Below, piece after piece: positions 1 through 10,012 of a stretch of 40,514 nucleotides of DNA (position 1 is its first letter; each line of letters starts with the position of its first letter). The stretch lies in the NCBI GenBank assembly GCA_905618925.1, contig CAJQTG010000032.1:1-40514 (forward strand). Reading direction: 5' to 3'. Below the pieces are notes generated by a model. The model saw only the letters and a program-made list of their open reading frames with translations. It searched no databases and was not told the DNA's origin. This DNA comes from an uncultured Candidatus Thioglobus sp. (lineage in GTDB: Bacteria > Pseudomonadota > Gammaproteobacteria > PS1 > Pseudothioglobaceae). Position numbers and translations under genes: made by a program.

Positions 1-1
1 T

Positions 2-29
2 AAAAAAAGGCGCCTTAGGCGCCTTTTTT
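2..29. terminator. Rho-independent terminator, dinG/yoaA 3' end
   Basis: A run of A, then GGCGCC, a TTA loop, GGCGCC and a run of T form a stem of about 12 pairs. It lies just beyond the stop of the minus-strand helicase gene. The A and T tracts on both sides mean it could work in either direction, so it may also end a gene to the left of the window. It shares its GGCGCC core with the terminator after the HU gene. Confidence 0.85.
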
Positions 30-51
30 GATAATGATATAAAATTTATAA

Positions 52-2115
52 TTAGTCTTTTTCAATCACAATATTAAAATTTGGAAGTGCTTTAATAAGG
101 TGTTTTCCATAAAACTTTGTTACAAGTCTATTATCAAAAATAGTAATTTTTCCAGTGTCAGTTTCTGTTCGAATAAGTCGTCCACAAGCTTGTATTAATC
201 TTAAGGAGGCGTCAGGTAGAGAAATTTCCATAAATGAATTTCTGTTTAATGACTCAAGATATGATTGAGTTGTTTTTTCAATTGGTGAGGTCGGGACACT
301 AAACCTTAACTTAGCAATGATTACGTGGTTCAAATTATCACCTTTAAGGTCAACGCCTTCAGCAAAGCTATCAAGACCAAAGATTATGCTGCCTTTGCCA
401 TTTTTTCTATTTTCAATATGTCTTTCAAGGATATTTTTTTTGCTATATTCACCCTGAATGAATAGATCACAATCTAATGATTTTTCTATTAAGTCGGCTA
501 CATTTTGCATTTGATTATTTGATGCAAAAAGCACCAGCGTAGCTGATTTTGTATCAATACGTTTTTTTAACTCCAATGAAATTTCTTGAGTATGATCAAA
601 AGACTGAGTCGGACTCGCTTTAATTTTAGCAATTATAAAATCAACTGACTCATGACTAAAGGGGGATGCTAATCGAAGATACTGGTTTTCTAGTGACTTT
701 AATCCAAGCTGTTGATTTAATCGATCAAAACTTCCAAGGGCAGACAATGTGGCGGATGTAAAAACAACTCCTGCTGCTTTAGACCATATTAGTTTATCTA
801 AATAGCTAGAAACATCAATCTTTGCAGTGTTTAGTTGATAATTATTTTTTTTATTAGCAAGCTTCGACTGACTAATCCAATTGCTAGTTGGAGCTTGTTC
901 TTGATTTTGGTTCTGATTAAATGTATTTAAAAGTGACAAAATTGAAGATAGATTTTGATTATTTTGACCAATTATATTATTTAAGTTATCAGTTATAGCC
1001 TGGTCAATATTGTTATTTTTATAGTGCTCCTCCCAATTATCTTTATGCTCCGAAAAATCTTTATACGCAGAATTAAAGAAGATTAATATTTGTTTGGTTA
1101 GATTAAGTATTTCACTAGGTACACCAGTTATAGCAAATAGATGAATATCATCTTGGTACTCAAGATTTGAGATGATTTCAATTAGCTCACCTATAGCTTC
1201 GTCTGTTTTTTCAATATAGCTCAGAGGTGCTGTAGTTTTTGTAATTTTGATAATTTGATCTATAGCACTCTGATATTGGCGGATAGATGTTTTCATAAAC
1301 TCAGTACTTCCACCTAGTGAAAAATGAGAAAGCGCTTTTTGGGATAAATGATGAGCTTCATCAAAAACAAAAATACAATCTTCAACCTCAGGAAGAACGT
1401 TGTTACCATTAATAATATCAGCTAAAACTAGATCATGATTTGCAATAATTACGTCAGCATGTGAGGCTTTTTTTCTAGCTTTAAAAAAAGCACAATCATT
1501 ATAAAACTCACAATTTTTAGAGTTGCATGTGAAGCGATTACAGGCAATCTTTTGCCATAATTTGTTTTCAGGTGGACTCTCAAGGTCGTCAATTTCCCCG
1601 CTCCAGCTTGTAGCAGAATAGTTATCAGTCATTTCATTTAGAACATCTAAGTCATTTTTACTTGGCTTTTCATCCCAAAGAAGGGAGTCATCTAAAAGAG
1701 AAGGGGAGCTTGAATTGTCTTCTGTCAGGTTAATTAAGTTTCTAATACAAACATATCTTGATCTTCCTTTAGCTAAAGCATATTCAAAGTCAACTGAAGA
1801 ATATTTCTCTGCCTCAACAATGTCTTTATTTAGAATTTGTTCTTGAAGCGCTACATTTGCAGATGCTATAACTAGCTTCTTTTTTGATGCTTTTGCAATG
1901 GGCAAGCAGCTTACTAGATATGCCATAGTTTTCCCAGTTCCAGTTGGAGCTTCAACACATATGATTGGATTTGACTCAGCATACTCACCTGTCAATGTTT
2001 TTGAAATCTCAGCAATCATTCTATTTTGAGATGAGCGGTTACTGAAATTTGGTAATTGTTTTTTTGCATCTTCAAAGGAGGAGCGTATCTGCTGTTTAAG
2101 TTTTGTTGTAAGCAT
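52..2115 (-). CDS. ATP-dependent DNA helicase, YoaA/DinG (XPD-like) family
   Basis: Superfamily 2 helicase expected to unwind DNA 5'-3' at damaged forks, D-loops or R-loops. At 687 residues it lies between E. coli YoaA and DinG. Walker A is APTGTGKT (residues 56-63) and Walker B is DEAH (252-255). Between them Cys123, Cys197, Cys202 and Cys208 match the four-cysteine [4Fe-4S] arrangement of the XPD group. A late QACGRLIR segment matches motif VI. No exonuclease domain precedes the helicase. It is last in a minus-strand run after rlmE and ispB (8 nt gap) and ends before a strong terminator. The family is clear; YoaA or DinG orthology is not decided. Confidence 0.9.
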   Translation of the reverse strand: MLTTKLKQQIRSSFEDAKKQLPNFSNRSSQNRMIAEISKTLTGEYAESNPIICVEAPTGTGKTMAYLVSCLPIAKASKKKLVIASANVALQEQILNKDIVEAEKYSSVDFEYALAKGRSRYVCIRNLINLTEDNSSSPSLLDDSLLWDEKPSKNDLDVLNEMTDNYSATSWSGEIDDLESPPENKLWQKIACNRFTCNSKNCEFYNDCAFFKARKKASHADVIIANHDLVLADIINGNNVLPEVEDCIFVFDEAHHLSQKALSHFSLGGSTEFMKTSIRQYQSAIDQIIKITKTTAPLSYIEKTDEAIGELIEIISNLEYQDDIHLFAITGVPSEILNLTKQILIFFNSAYKDFSEHKDNWEEHYKNNNIDQAITDNLNNIIGQNNQNLSSILSLLNTFNQNQNQEQAPTSNWISQSKLANKKNNYQLNTAKIDVSSYLDKLIWSKAAGVVFTSATLSALGSFDRLNQQLGLKSLENQYLRLASPFSHESVDFIIAKIKASPTQSFDHTQEISLELKKRIDTKSATLVLFASNNQMQNVADLIEKSLDCDLFIQGEYSKKNILERHIENRKNGKGSIIFGLDSFAEGVDLKGDNLNHVIIAKLRFSVPTSPIEKTTQSYLESLNRNSFMEISLPDASLRLIQACGRLIRTETDTGKITIFDNRLVTKFYGKHLIKALPNFNIVIEKD

Positions 2116-2123
2116 TAAGTGTA

Positions 2124-3095
2124 TTAAGAGTTTCTATCTAGTGAAAGCTCACATAATAGTTGGAGTGCAGAGCGATATTCTGAGTTAGGAATAATCTTAA
2201 GTGACTCCAGGGCTAGAGTTGATTCATTTTTTGCTACTTTGCGGCTATATTCAAATGCATTAACACCAAGAAGAATATTTACAATATTATCTATGTTTGT
2301 AGAGTCAGCATTAGTTATGGCATTATAGAGGATTTCTTTTTCACTTCCTTTCGTATTTTCGAGCGCATAAATCATTGGTAGTGTAACTTTTCCTTCAGAT
2401 AAATCATCGCCAACTTCTTTACCAATAACTGAAGAATTTGATTCATAATCAAGGGTGTCATCTATAATTTGAAAAGCATTTCCTAAATGCATTCCAAAGT
2501 TGCCAAGCGCATCAATTATGTTTTTATTGGATTTAGATAAGATTCCAGCTATTTGGCATGCAGCCTTAAAAAGGCATGCTGTTTTCCTTTCAATCACTTC
2601 AAAATATTCTGACTGAGAAACCCTAGCATTTTTAATATTTAATAATTGAAGTACCTCTCCTTCTGAAATCTGGTTAGTTGCTTTAGATAGGATTTTCATT
2701 ATTTGCATCGAGTTTGGCTCAACCATAATTTCAAATGCCCTTGAATATAGAAAGTCACCAACTAGAACACTTGGAGCATTACCCCATAATTCATTTGCAG
2801 TTTCTTGACCTCGACGGGTGGATGAGCCATCTACAACATCATCATGAAGAAGTGTTGCAGTATGAATGAGTTCAATTACTACTGCCATTGAGTGATGATA
2901 ATCACCTTTATAGTTCGTTGCTCTAGCGCATAACAATAGAAGAAGTGGTCTAATTCGCTTTCCACCTGAATTGATAATGTACTGGCTCATTTGACTAATA
3001 AGATCGACATTTGAATCTAGTCGATTAACCAGAATTTTATCCATCATTACTAGGTCGCTCTTCATGAGAGCATGAATTTCACTAAAATTTTGCAT
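2124..3095 (-). CDS. ispB: Octaprenyl diphosphate synthase (trans-polyprenyl synthetase)
   Basis: Elongates farnesyl diphosphate with isopentenyl diphosphate to make the side chain of respiratory quinones. It has 323 residues, like E. coli IspB. The first aspartate-rich motif is DDVVD (residues 85-89), followed by the usual STRRG, and the second is DDTLD (212-216). GGKRIRP (44-50) is the conserved substrate loop. It sits between rlmE (6 nt gap) and the helicase gene, probably in one transcript. With ispG and dxs it is the third isoprenoid gene here. Exact chain length cannot be read from sequence. Confidence 0.92.
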   Translation of the reverse strand: MQNFSEIHALMKSDLVMMDKILVNRLDSNVDLISQMSQYIINSGGKRIRPLLLLLCARATNYKGDYHHSMAVVIELIHTATLLHDDVVDGSSTRRGQETANELWGNAPSVLVGDFLYSRAFEIMVEPNSMQIMKILSKATNQISEGEVLQLLNIKNARVSQSEYFEVIERKTACLFKAACQIAGILSKSNKNIIDALGNFGMHLGNAFQIIDDTLDYESNSSVIGKEVGDDLSEGKVTLPMIYALENTKGSEKEILYNAITNADSTNIDNIVNILLGVNAFEYSRKVAKNESTLALESLKIIPNSEYRSALQLLCELSLDRNS

Positions 3096-3101
3096 AAGAA
3101 T

Positions 3102-3719
3102 TTATTTTAACTGACTTGCTAATAAATAAACTTCTTTAGATCTAGGGCGAGATGCTTTTGGTTTGATAACAGAAACTTTTTTAAAAACATTTCTCGCATT
3201 TTTAACATAACCATCAAAACCATCACCCTGGAAGACTTTCACAATGAAACTGCCATTTTTTGACAAGGTTTTAACAGCCATATCTAAAGCTAATTCAGCT
3301 AAATACATTGACTTAGGTTGATCAACAGATAGTTGGCCACTCATGTTTGGTGCCATATCAGACAAAACAGTATCCACTTTATTTCCATCAGTCATTAATA
3401 TCAAATCATCATATACTGACTGCTCTGTAAAGTCTCCTTGTAGAAAAGTAACTCCGATTATTTCTTCAATTGACAAAATATCACTCGCAATAACCTGTCC
3501 AGTTTTACCTGCAAACTTCACTGCAACTTGTGACCACCCACCAGGAGCAGCGCCTAAATCTAAAACTTTGTCACCATTTTTAATAAGCTGACCCTTTTCA
3601 ATAATTTCAAGCAACTTATAGACTGCTCTGCATCGATAGCCTTCTTTTTGTGCTTTTTTTACGTATTCATCACTTAAATGTTCTTGCATCCAACGACGAG
3701 AGCTTCCTTTTTTTGCCAC
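3102..3719 (-). CDS. rlmE: 23S rRNA (uridine-2'-O)-methyltransferase RlmE/FtsJ
   Basis: Methylates the 2'-O of U2552 in the A loop of 23S rRNA in the large subunit, using SAM. It has 205 residues, close to E. coli RlmE (209). The SAM loop is [11 protein letters not shown] (residues 54-64), and the catalytic K-D-K-E tetrad is visible as Lys35, Asp121 (SDMAPN), Lys161 (VKVFQG) and Glu196 (KEVYLL). The start [14 protein letters not shown] matches the family. It heads the rlmE-ispB-helicase run, divergent from typA. In many proteobacteria ftsH follows rlmE; here it does not. Confidence 0.95.
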   Translation of the reverse strand: MAKKGSSRRWMQEHLSDEYVKKAQKEGYRCRAVYKLLEIIEKGQLIKNGDKVLDLGAAPGGWSQVAVKFAGKTGQVIASDILSIEEIIGVTFLQGDFTEQSVYDDLILMTDGNKVDTVLSDMAPNMSGQLSVDQPKSMYLAELALDMAVKTLSKNGSFIVKVFQGDGFDGYVKNARNVFKKVSVIKPKASRPRSKEVYLLASQLK

Positions 3720-3800
3720 AGCTTTAAAAATAAATAGAATATTAGATGTATTTTATAAGAGAAGGCTATCCAGCAATATTAAATTGATTTTTGATTTAGC

Positions 3801-3830
3801 TTGGGCTTTGTTAAGTTTTTACGGGATAAT
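3801..3830 (+). promoter_or_regulatory. Possible sigma70 promoter for typA
   Basis: TTGGGC (3801-3806), an 18-base spacer and GATAAT (3825-3830) lie 33 bases upstream of the typA start. The -10 differs from consensus at one base and the -35 is moderate. The typA start itself has no clear Shine-Dalgarno sequence. Confidence 0.4.
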
Positions 3831-3862
3831 ACGACATCGATTTTTTATGAGTACATTATCAA

Positions 3863-5674
3863 ATGGCAAACAATTTAAGAAATATAGCAATTATCGCTCA
3901 CGTTGACCACGGAAAGACTACGTTAGTAGATAAATTACTTTCTCAATCGCAAACTTTTGATGATCGTTTTAAGGCGACTGACAGAATGATGGATTCTAAT
4001 GATCTTGAAAAAGAAAGAGGAATTACAATCAGCTCAAAAAACACAGCCATTAAATGGGGTGATTATAGAATTAATATTGTTGATACTCCGGGTCACGCTG
4101 ACTTTGGTGGTGAGGTTGAAAGGGTTCTTTCTATGGTCGACAGTGTATTGCTTTTAGTAGATGCTAGTGATGGTCCAATGCCTCAAACTCGCTTTGTTAC
4201 AAAGAAAGCTTTTGAGCAAGGCCTTAATCCAATTGTAGTGATTAATAAGATTGATCGTGACAGCTCTAGACCTGATTGGGTAATTGACCAGGTATTTGAG
4301 CTTTTTGATCAGTTAGGCGCTACTGAAGAGCAATTAGATTTTCCAGTTATATATGCATCAGCGCTTGGTGGATACGCATCTGCAGACGATAGTGCTAGAG
4401 AAGGTGATATGACGCCAATGTTTGAGTTAATTGTTGAAAAAGCACCAGCTCCTAAGGTGGATATTGATGGCCCATTTCAAATGCAAATAACTTCATTGGA
4501 TTACTCTTCATTTGTAGGTGCTATAGGAATTGGAAGAATTGAAAGAGGTGTTGCTAAGAAAAATATGCAGAATGTTTTAGTTTCTCCTGATGGAACTAAG
4601 CGCAACGTTAAAATCGTTCAGCTATTAGGTTTTAATGGTCTAGAAAGGCATGATGTTAATTCTGCTAATGCAGGTGATATTGTTGGAGTAGTTGGCATTG
4701 AAAACATATCAATTTCAGATACGATTTGTGAGCCAACTAAAGTTGAGGCACTGCCTCATTTAAGTGTTGATGAGCCTACGGTTAGTATGGCATTTAGAGT
4801 TAATGATTCTCCATTTGCAGGATTAGACGGAAAATATATAACATCTAGAAATATAAGAGAAAGACTTGATAAAGAGCTTATTTATAATGTTGCTTTAAGA
4901 GTTGAAAATACTAAAGACTCTTCAGAGTTTGTGGTTTCAGGTAGGGGCGAGCTGCATCTTTCAATTTTGATTGAAACGATGCGAAGAGAAGGTTTTGAAT
5001 TATCAGTAGGAAGGCCTCAAGTTATTCTTAAAGAAATAGACGGCGTTACCTGTGAGCCTTTTGAAGATTTAACAGTAGATGTTGAATCTGTTCATCAGGG
5101 CTCAGTGATGGAAAAATTAGGCGAAAGAAAGGCGGAGCTATCAAATATGACTCCAGATGGAAAAGGACGAGTAAAGCTTGATTTTATAATTCCAGCTAGA
5201 GGTTTAATTGGATTTCGAACTGAGTTTTTAACAGCAACGACTGGAACGGGACTTATGTACTCAACATTTGACTCTTATAGACCTCAAAAAGATGGAAAGA
5301 TTGGTCAAAGAATGAATGGATCTTTAATTTCAATGAACCAAGGCAAGTCTGTTGCTTATGCGATATTTAATTTACAGAAAAGTGGTAAGTTTTTTGTGGG
5401 CCATGGCGAAGATATCTATGAAGGTATGGTCGTAGGAATCAATACAAGGAATAAAGATCTTGTAATTAATGTCATGAAAGGAAAGCAGTTAACTAATGTA
5501 AGGGCATCAGGCACTGATGAGGCGGTTGCATTAACTCCAAAGATTACTTTAGATTTAGAGCAAGCCCTGGAGTTTATCGATGACGATGAGTTAGTAGAAG
5601 TTACCCCTCATAGCATTAGAATTCGTAAAAGATTGCTCACTGAAAATCTGAGAAAAAGGTCTAAGAGTTCATAA
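3863..5674 (+). CDS. typA: Ribosome-associated translational GTPase TypA/BipA
   Basis: EF-G-like GTPase that helps 50S assembly and translation under stress. It has 603 residues; E. coli BipA has 607. The G1 motif AHVDHGKTT is at residues 12-20, the switch II motif DTPGHADFGGEVER follows, and NKID is the G4 motif. The C-terminal half carries the BipA-specific region with RGLIGFRTEF and a basic C-terminal end (RIRKRLL). The start MANNLRNIAIIAHVDHGKTT is the family start. It is monocistronic, divergent from rlmE, and 67 nt ahead of the RND gene. Confidence 0.96.
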   Translation: MANNLRNIAIIAHVDHGKTTLVDKLLSQSQTFDDRFKATDRMMDSNDLEKERGITISSKNTAIKWGDYRINIVDTPGHADFGGEVERVLSMVDSVLLLVDASDGPMPQTRFVTKKAFEQGLNPIVVINKIDRDSSRPDWVIDQVFELFDQLGATEEQLDFPVIYASALGGYASADDSAREGDMTPMFELIVEKAPAPKVDIDGPFQMQITSLDYSSFVGAIGIGRIERGVAKKNMQNVLVSPDGTKRNVKIVQLLGFNGLERHDVNSANAGDIVGVVGIENISISDTICEPTKVEALPHLSVDEPTVSMAFRVNDSPFAGLDGKYITSRNIRERLDKELIYNVALRVENTKDSSEFVVSGRGELHLSILIETMRREGFELSVGRPQVILKEIDGVTCEPFEDLTVDVESVHQGSVMEKLGERKAELSNMTPDGKGRVKLDFIIPARGLIGFRTEFLTATTGTGLMYSTFDSYRPQKDGKIGQRMNGSLISMNQGKSVAYAIFNLQKSGKFFVGHGEDIYEGMVVGINTRNKDLVINVMKGKQLTNVRASGTDEAVALTPKITLDLEQALEFIDDDELVEVTPHSIRIRKRLLTENLRKRSKSS

Positions 5675-5741
5675 ACTCTTCACTGTTTCTTCATGCTTCA
5701 TCTATATAATCATCCGTTTTGAGCTATATTAAAAGTAGATT

Positions 5742-8700
5742 ATGGATTCTTTTTTAAATTTTTTAGTCAGGCAAAAAAAGTTCGCCTTAGTTTTTTCTCT
5801 TGCTTTTATCGCAATAGGAACACTTGCGGTTATTGGAATGCAAAGAGATCAGTTTCCTGCGGTTGATTTTGAAATTCTTAGTGTTACAACAGCTTATCCT
5901 GGTGCATCTCCTGAAGATGTTGAAAAAGCGGTTACAAACGTAATTGAAAAAGAATTATCAAGCGTTAGTGGAATTAAGGAAATATCATCTACCTCTCGTG
6001 AAGGGCTTTCTTCTATTATTGTTACTTTAGAGGCAGACCTTAAGGATGTTCAGACAGTAAAAAATGATGTTCGAAATGCTGTAAATCAGGTTAAAAGTTT
6101 CCCTGAAGAAGTTGCAGATTTGCCTCGAGTGGTTGATTTTAATGTGTCTGAATTCCCAATAATTACTATCAATATTGATGGCTCTAAGATAGATTATGAC
6201 CAGTCAAGACAAATTACTGATGATCTAGAAACAGCTCTTCTGAAAGTCAAAGGGGTTTCTGCGATAGATAAAAGTGGTTATCTAGATAGTGAAATTCAAA
6301 TTAAAGTTAATCCAGACATGCTCGATAGATATAACATGTCAATTAATGAAGTTATCTCAGCAATTTCTTCTAGAAATGCTCGTTTTACGGTAGGAGATAA
6401 TAATCAACAAGACTTAGAGAAAAATATTGTCATTTTGTCTGAATTTGAAAGTGTTGATGATATTAAAAATGTTGTTATTAAATCTAGTTTTGATGGTCCG
6501 GTTATAAGGCTTAATGATATTGCTGAAGTCTTTAGAGGTGAAGAAGAAGAAACATCTATAACTCGTGTAAATGGAACTAAAGGTTTTATCCTTGAAATTA
6601 AAAAAACTAGTCAAGCAGATATTATTAGAACAGCAAAAAGAGTTAAAGAGCGTGTTTCAGAATTGCAAGAGTATTATCCAGATGAGATTAACATTTTTTT
6701 TACGGATGACTCCTCACTAGCTGTTGCTAATAGGATTGATATAATCCTCAAAAATGGCTATATTGGCCTTGCATTAGTTCTCGTTGTTTTGGGCGCTTTT
6801 CTTTCCATTACAACTGCATTTTGGGTTGCTGTTAGCATTCCCGTAACTTTGTTAGGAACTGTAGCCTTTATGGGGCTAACAGGCAATACAATAAACTTAA
6901 TATCTCTTTCAGGTTTCATCATTGTGTTGGGAATTGTGGTGGATGATAGTATAGTTATTGCTGAAAGTATTCATCACTATAAGGCAAAGGGAGGAGACCT
7001 CTATAAAAATGTTGTTACAGGCCTAAAGCGAGTTATTATGCCTGTAATAACGACCATAATATCAACCATGCTTGTGATGTCGTCATTCTTTTTAATGTCA
7101 GGAGTTCTGGGAAAATTTATCTATGTACTTCCTGTTGTTGTAATATTCGCTTTAGGAATTTCTTTCCTAGAGATTACTTTTGCGCTTCCTGCTCACCTTG
7201 CAACTCAAAAGGTTGAAAAACAAAAGACTTGGTTTATCCCTTTTGAGAATCTTTATAACAGGATGATGCATCATGTCTTAAGATGGCGATATTTGATAGT
7301 TCCACTATTTATTGCGTTACTCGTTTATTCAACTATTTTTGCAGTTAAAAATATTCCATTTAATTTATTTCCTTCAAGAGGCGCAACAGTAATCTTTGCA
7401 AATATTGAAGCTCCAAACGGAAGCTCTGCTGCCTATACTGAAAATATTGTTATTAAGGTTGAAAATATAATTGCTAATGAGATAGGAAGTGACATTGACT
7501 CCTTCACAAGTAAGATTGGAAGTTATTTTACAAATGTTGCAAACATTAAAATTACACTCATTCCAACAAGTGACAGAGAAAGAACTGCTGAAGATATGGC
7601 AGATAAACTTGAAGCTTTAGTCGTAAATGTTGAGGGTGCTGACAAAATTGATATAACTCTAATAGCACCTGGCCCTCCAAGAGGTGATGATATTGAGGTG
7701 ACATTTGTTTCTGAAAATGACTCTCAGAGAGAATTAGCGGTAAATAAATTCGAAGGAATACTTAATTTAATTGAAGGTGTTGATGATATAGATCGTAATG
7801 ATGAGATTGGTAAGCCTCGAATCGAGACCGTACTTGACTTTGATGAGATGGCGCGTTTAGGTGTTGATTACCAGTCAGTTTATAGACACCTTAGGACGGC
7901 ATTTTCAGGCTCTTATGTTACTGATATTACTATTGCAGGAAACGAGGAAGATGTGCGAATTTATATAGGTGAGAATGATTATACTGAAAACTTTATTAAG
8001 AGTACTTCTGTCAAAAATGCTCAAGGTAAATTAATACCAATGAGTCAATTCTCAACGCTTCGAGAAATTAAAGGGGAGCCTGATTACAATCACTTTGATG
8101 GTGACAGATCCATTAAACTATCCGCAAGTATTGATGAGAGGGTAACAACTAAAACCAAAACTTTGAGCGATTCTTTAGAGCAATTAAATCTTGCGGTTGA
8201 TTTTCCTCAAGTATCCATTATTACTGGTGGTGGAGCGCAAGAGCAAATTGATTCGTTGCAAGATTTTCTTTACGCTTTTATTGTAGCTATTATTGGTATT
8301 TTTCTTATTCTTGCTATACTATTTAACTCATACTCTCAACCTCTTCTTGTTTTAGCCAGCTTTCCATTTGCACTAATTGGTGTGATTTGGGCGTTTTATT
8401 TTCATGGTGAGTCTCTAAGTTTTTTTGCTCTAACAGGGGTGTTAGGCTTAATGGGAGTTATCGTTAACGACTCTCTGGTTATGGTAAGTCACTTAAACTA
8501 TATTAAACAAAAAAGCGCTCAGTTAGAAGACAAAATTGTATGGATTGCAAAAGGGTCAAGGGATCGTTTAAGAGCGGTAGTGCTGACTACTTTAACAACA
8601 ATGGCGGGTGTATTGCCACTTGCATACGGAATTGGTGGTACAGATGAATTTTTACAACCTATGGTTCTCGCACTTGGTTATGGATTAATGTTTGGTACGC

Positions 8701-8807
8701 TTTTAACTTTAGTTCTTTTGCCTTGCATGTATCTCATGAACCATGATTTTATTAATATGCTCGGAAGAATTAAAACAAAGTTTTCTAGAAAGAAGGTAGC
8801 TGTCTAA
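5742..8807 (+). CDS. RND-family efflux transporter permease subunit (AcrB/MexB-like)
   Basis: Inner-membrane proton-driven exporter of 1021 residues, typical of the HAE-RND group. It has an N-terminal membrane helix, a large periplasmic loop, a cluster of helices with the paired aspartates in GIVVDDSIVIAES (proton relay in the fourth helix), a second periplasmic loop and a second helix cluster containing GLMGVIVNDSLVM. The membrane-fusion and outer-membrane partners of a tripartite pump are absent on both sides (typA upstream, convergent ruvA one base downstream). The substrate is unknown. Divergence from AcrB suggests a broad marine RND subfamily rather than a classical multidrug pump. Confidence 0.9.
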   Translation: MDSFLNFLVRQKKFALVFSLAFIAIGTLAVIGMQRDQFPAVDFEILSVTTAYPGASPEDVEKAVTNVIEKELSSVSGIKEISSTSREGLSSIIVTLEADLKDVQTVKNDVRNAVNQVKSFPEEVADLPRVVDFNVSEFPIITINIDGSKIDYDQSRQITDDLETALLKVKGVSAIDKSGYLDSEIQIKVNPDMLDRYNMSINEVISAISSRNARFTVGDNNQQDLEKNIVILSEFESVDDIKNVVIKSSFDGPVIRLNDIAEVFRGEEEETSITRVNGTKGFILEIKKTSQADIIRTAKRVKERVSELQEYYPDEINIFFTDDSSLAVANRIDIILKNGYIGLALVLVVLGAFLSITTAFWVAVSIPVTLLGTVAFMGLTGNTINLISLSGFIIVLGIVVDDSIVIAESIHHYKAKGGDLYKNVVTGLKRVIMPVITTIISTMLVMSSFFLMSGVLGKFIYVLPVVVIFALGISFLEITFALPAHLATQKVEKQKTWFIPFENLYNRMMHHVLRWRYLIVPLFIALLVYSTIFAVKNIPFNLFPSRGATVIFANIEAPNGSSAAYTENIVIKVENIIANEIGSDIDSFTSKIGSYFTNVANIKITLIPTSDRERTAEDMADKLEALVVNVEGADKIDITLIAPGPPRGDDIEVTFVSENDSQRELAVNKFEGILNLIEGVDDIDRNDEIGKPRIETVLDFDEMARLGVDYQSVYRHLRTAFSGSYVTDITIAGNEEDVRIYIGENDYTENFIKSTSVKNAQGKLIPMSQFSTLREIKGEPDYNHFDGDRSIKLSASIDERVTTKTKTLSDSLEQLNLAVDFPQVSIITGGGAQEQIDSLQDFLYAFIVAIIGIFLILAILFNSYSQPLLVLASFPFALIGVIWAFYFHGESLSFFALTGVLGLMGVIVNDSLVMVSHLNYIKQKSAQLEDKIVWIAKGSRDRLRAVVLTTLTTMAGVLPLAYGIGGTDEFLQPMVLALGYGLMFGTLLTLVLLPCMYLMNHDFINMLGRIKTKFSRKKVAV

Positions 8808-9401
8808 TTATTTGTTTTGAAGTGCTAAGCGAATAAGTTGCTCAGTCGATAGGTTTTGGTCAGAAATTTTTGAAACCATTTTATTGGCCTCCTTTGTTTT
8901 AAAGCCTAGAGACTGAAGCGCCTCAATAGCTTGCATGCTATTTGGATTTCCACTCTTCTTAAATTCTTTCGTACTACCATGGTTTCCAACTAATTCAAGC
9001 TTACTTAGCCTATCTTGAAGTTCTACAATTAGTTTAAGAGCAGTTTTCTTACCAATTCCTGGCGTTTTTGCTAAAAGGTCTGCATCCTCATTTGAAATAC
9101 ATTCAATGAGAGTATTTACAGAAAGGTGTGACAAAATTGCAAGAGCAACTTTAGGGCCTACACCATTAACCCTTATTAACTCCCTAAAAATACTTTTTTC
9201 ATCTTTAGTGATAAAACCAAATAACGTGTGTGCATCTTCTTTAACACTTAGATGAGTGAACAGTAATGTATCTTCTGAGGCTTTATCAAGCTGATAAAAC
9301 GTGGACATAGGGCAAAGTATCTCATAGCCAATACCTCCAACTTCTAGAAGTACTTCGGGTGGATTCTTGCTAATAATTTTACCTTTTAAGTGGCCAATCA
9401 T
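8808..9401 (-). CDS. ruvA: Holliday junction branch-migration protein RuvA
   Basis: Binds four-way DNA junctions as a tetramer and loads the RuvB motor. It has 197 residues (E. coli 203). The N-terminal OB-fold starts MIGHLKGKI. Two helix-hairpin-helix motifs are visible: [13 protein letters not shown] and [18 protein letters not shown]-terminal three-helix domain ([12 protein letters not shown]...) contacts RuvB. It overlaps leuD by 4 nt, so it appears to be translated from the leuCD transcript, although ruvB and ruvC are not here. It converges with the RND gene with no gap. Confidence 0.95.
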   Translation of the reverse strand: MIGHLKGKIISKNPPEVLLEVGGIGYEILCPMSTFYQLDKASEDTLLFTHLSVKEDAHTLFGFITKDEKSIFRELIRVNGVGPKVALAILSHLSVNTLIECISNEDADLLAKTPGIGKKTALKLIVELQDRLSKLELVGNHGSTKEFKKSGNPNSMQAIEALQSLGFKTKEANKMVSKISDQNLSTEQLIRLALQNK

Positions 9402-10012
9402 AACCAGGGGTGCTTCTTAAAGTGCTCTGTTTCAAATAAACGTATTTGATCCTCGTACTGCAATGTTAAACCAATATCATCAAGTCCATTGATGAGTCTT
9501 CGCTTTCTTTCAGGGTCAACATCAAATCCAAAAGAATGCTCATCTGTGGTTACACTTTGGTCATGAAGATCAATAACTATATTTCCAGTATATTCAAACA
9601 GCCCATTCACAATCTCATTACTTAAAACAACTGGGAGAATGCCATTTTTAAAGCAGTTGTTATAGAAGATATCAGCAAAGCTAGGTGCAATGATTACTCT
9701 AAATCCAAAGTCTTCTAATGCCCATGGAGCGTGCTCTCTAGACGACCCACAACCAAAGTTTCTTCTGGTCAGTAAAATCTGAGCTTCTGAGTATTTAGGA
9801 TTATTTAATATAAAATCAGGGTTGATTGGTCGCTTTGAGTTATCCATACCAGGCTCACCATGATCTAAATAACGCCATTCATCAAATAAGTTAGGTCCAA
9901 ATCCACTTTTTTTAATGGATTTTAAGAACTGTTTTGGAATGATTGCATCTGTATCAATATTTGCTCGATCTAAAGGCGTGGCAATGGAACTCAAAGAGGT
10001 GAATTTTTTCAT
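9398..10012 (-). CDS. leuD: 3-isopropylmalate dehydratase small subunit
   Basis: Partner of LeuC in isomerising 2-isopropylmalate to 3-isopropylmalate in leucine synthesis. It has 204 residues (E. coli 201). Family signatures are [16 protein letters not shown] near the N-terminus and [15 protein letters not shown] around residue 85-100. It overlaps leuC by 4 nt and ruvA by 4 nt, implying translational coupling of all three. leuB and leuA are not in the window. Confidence 0.96.
   Translation of the reverse strand: MKKFTSLSSIATPLDRANIDTDAIIPKQFLKSIKKSGFGPNLFDEWRYLDHGEPGMDNSKRPINPDFILNNPKYSEAQILLTRRNFGCGSSREHAPWALEDFGFRVIIAPSFADIFYNNCFKNGILPVVLSNEIVNGLFEYTGNIVIDLHDQSVTTDEHSFGFDVDPERKRRLINGLDDIGLTLQYEDQIRLFETEHFKKHPWL

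Noticed and set aside
3343-3591. Open frame antisense to rlmE, and similar frames antisense to leuC, dxs, purL, yebC, aspS, DUF502 and the transporter
   Set aside because: Shadows of strongly conserved genes on the other strand.
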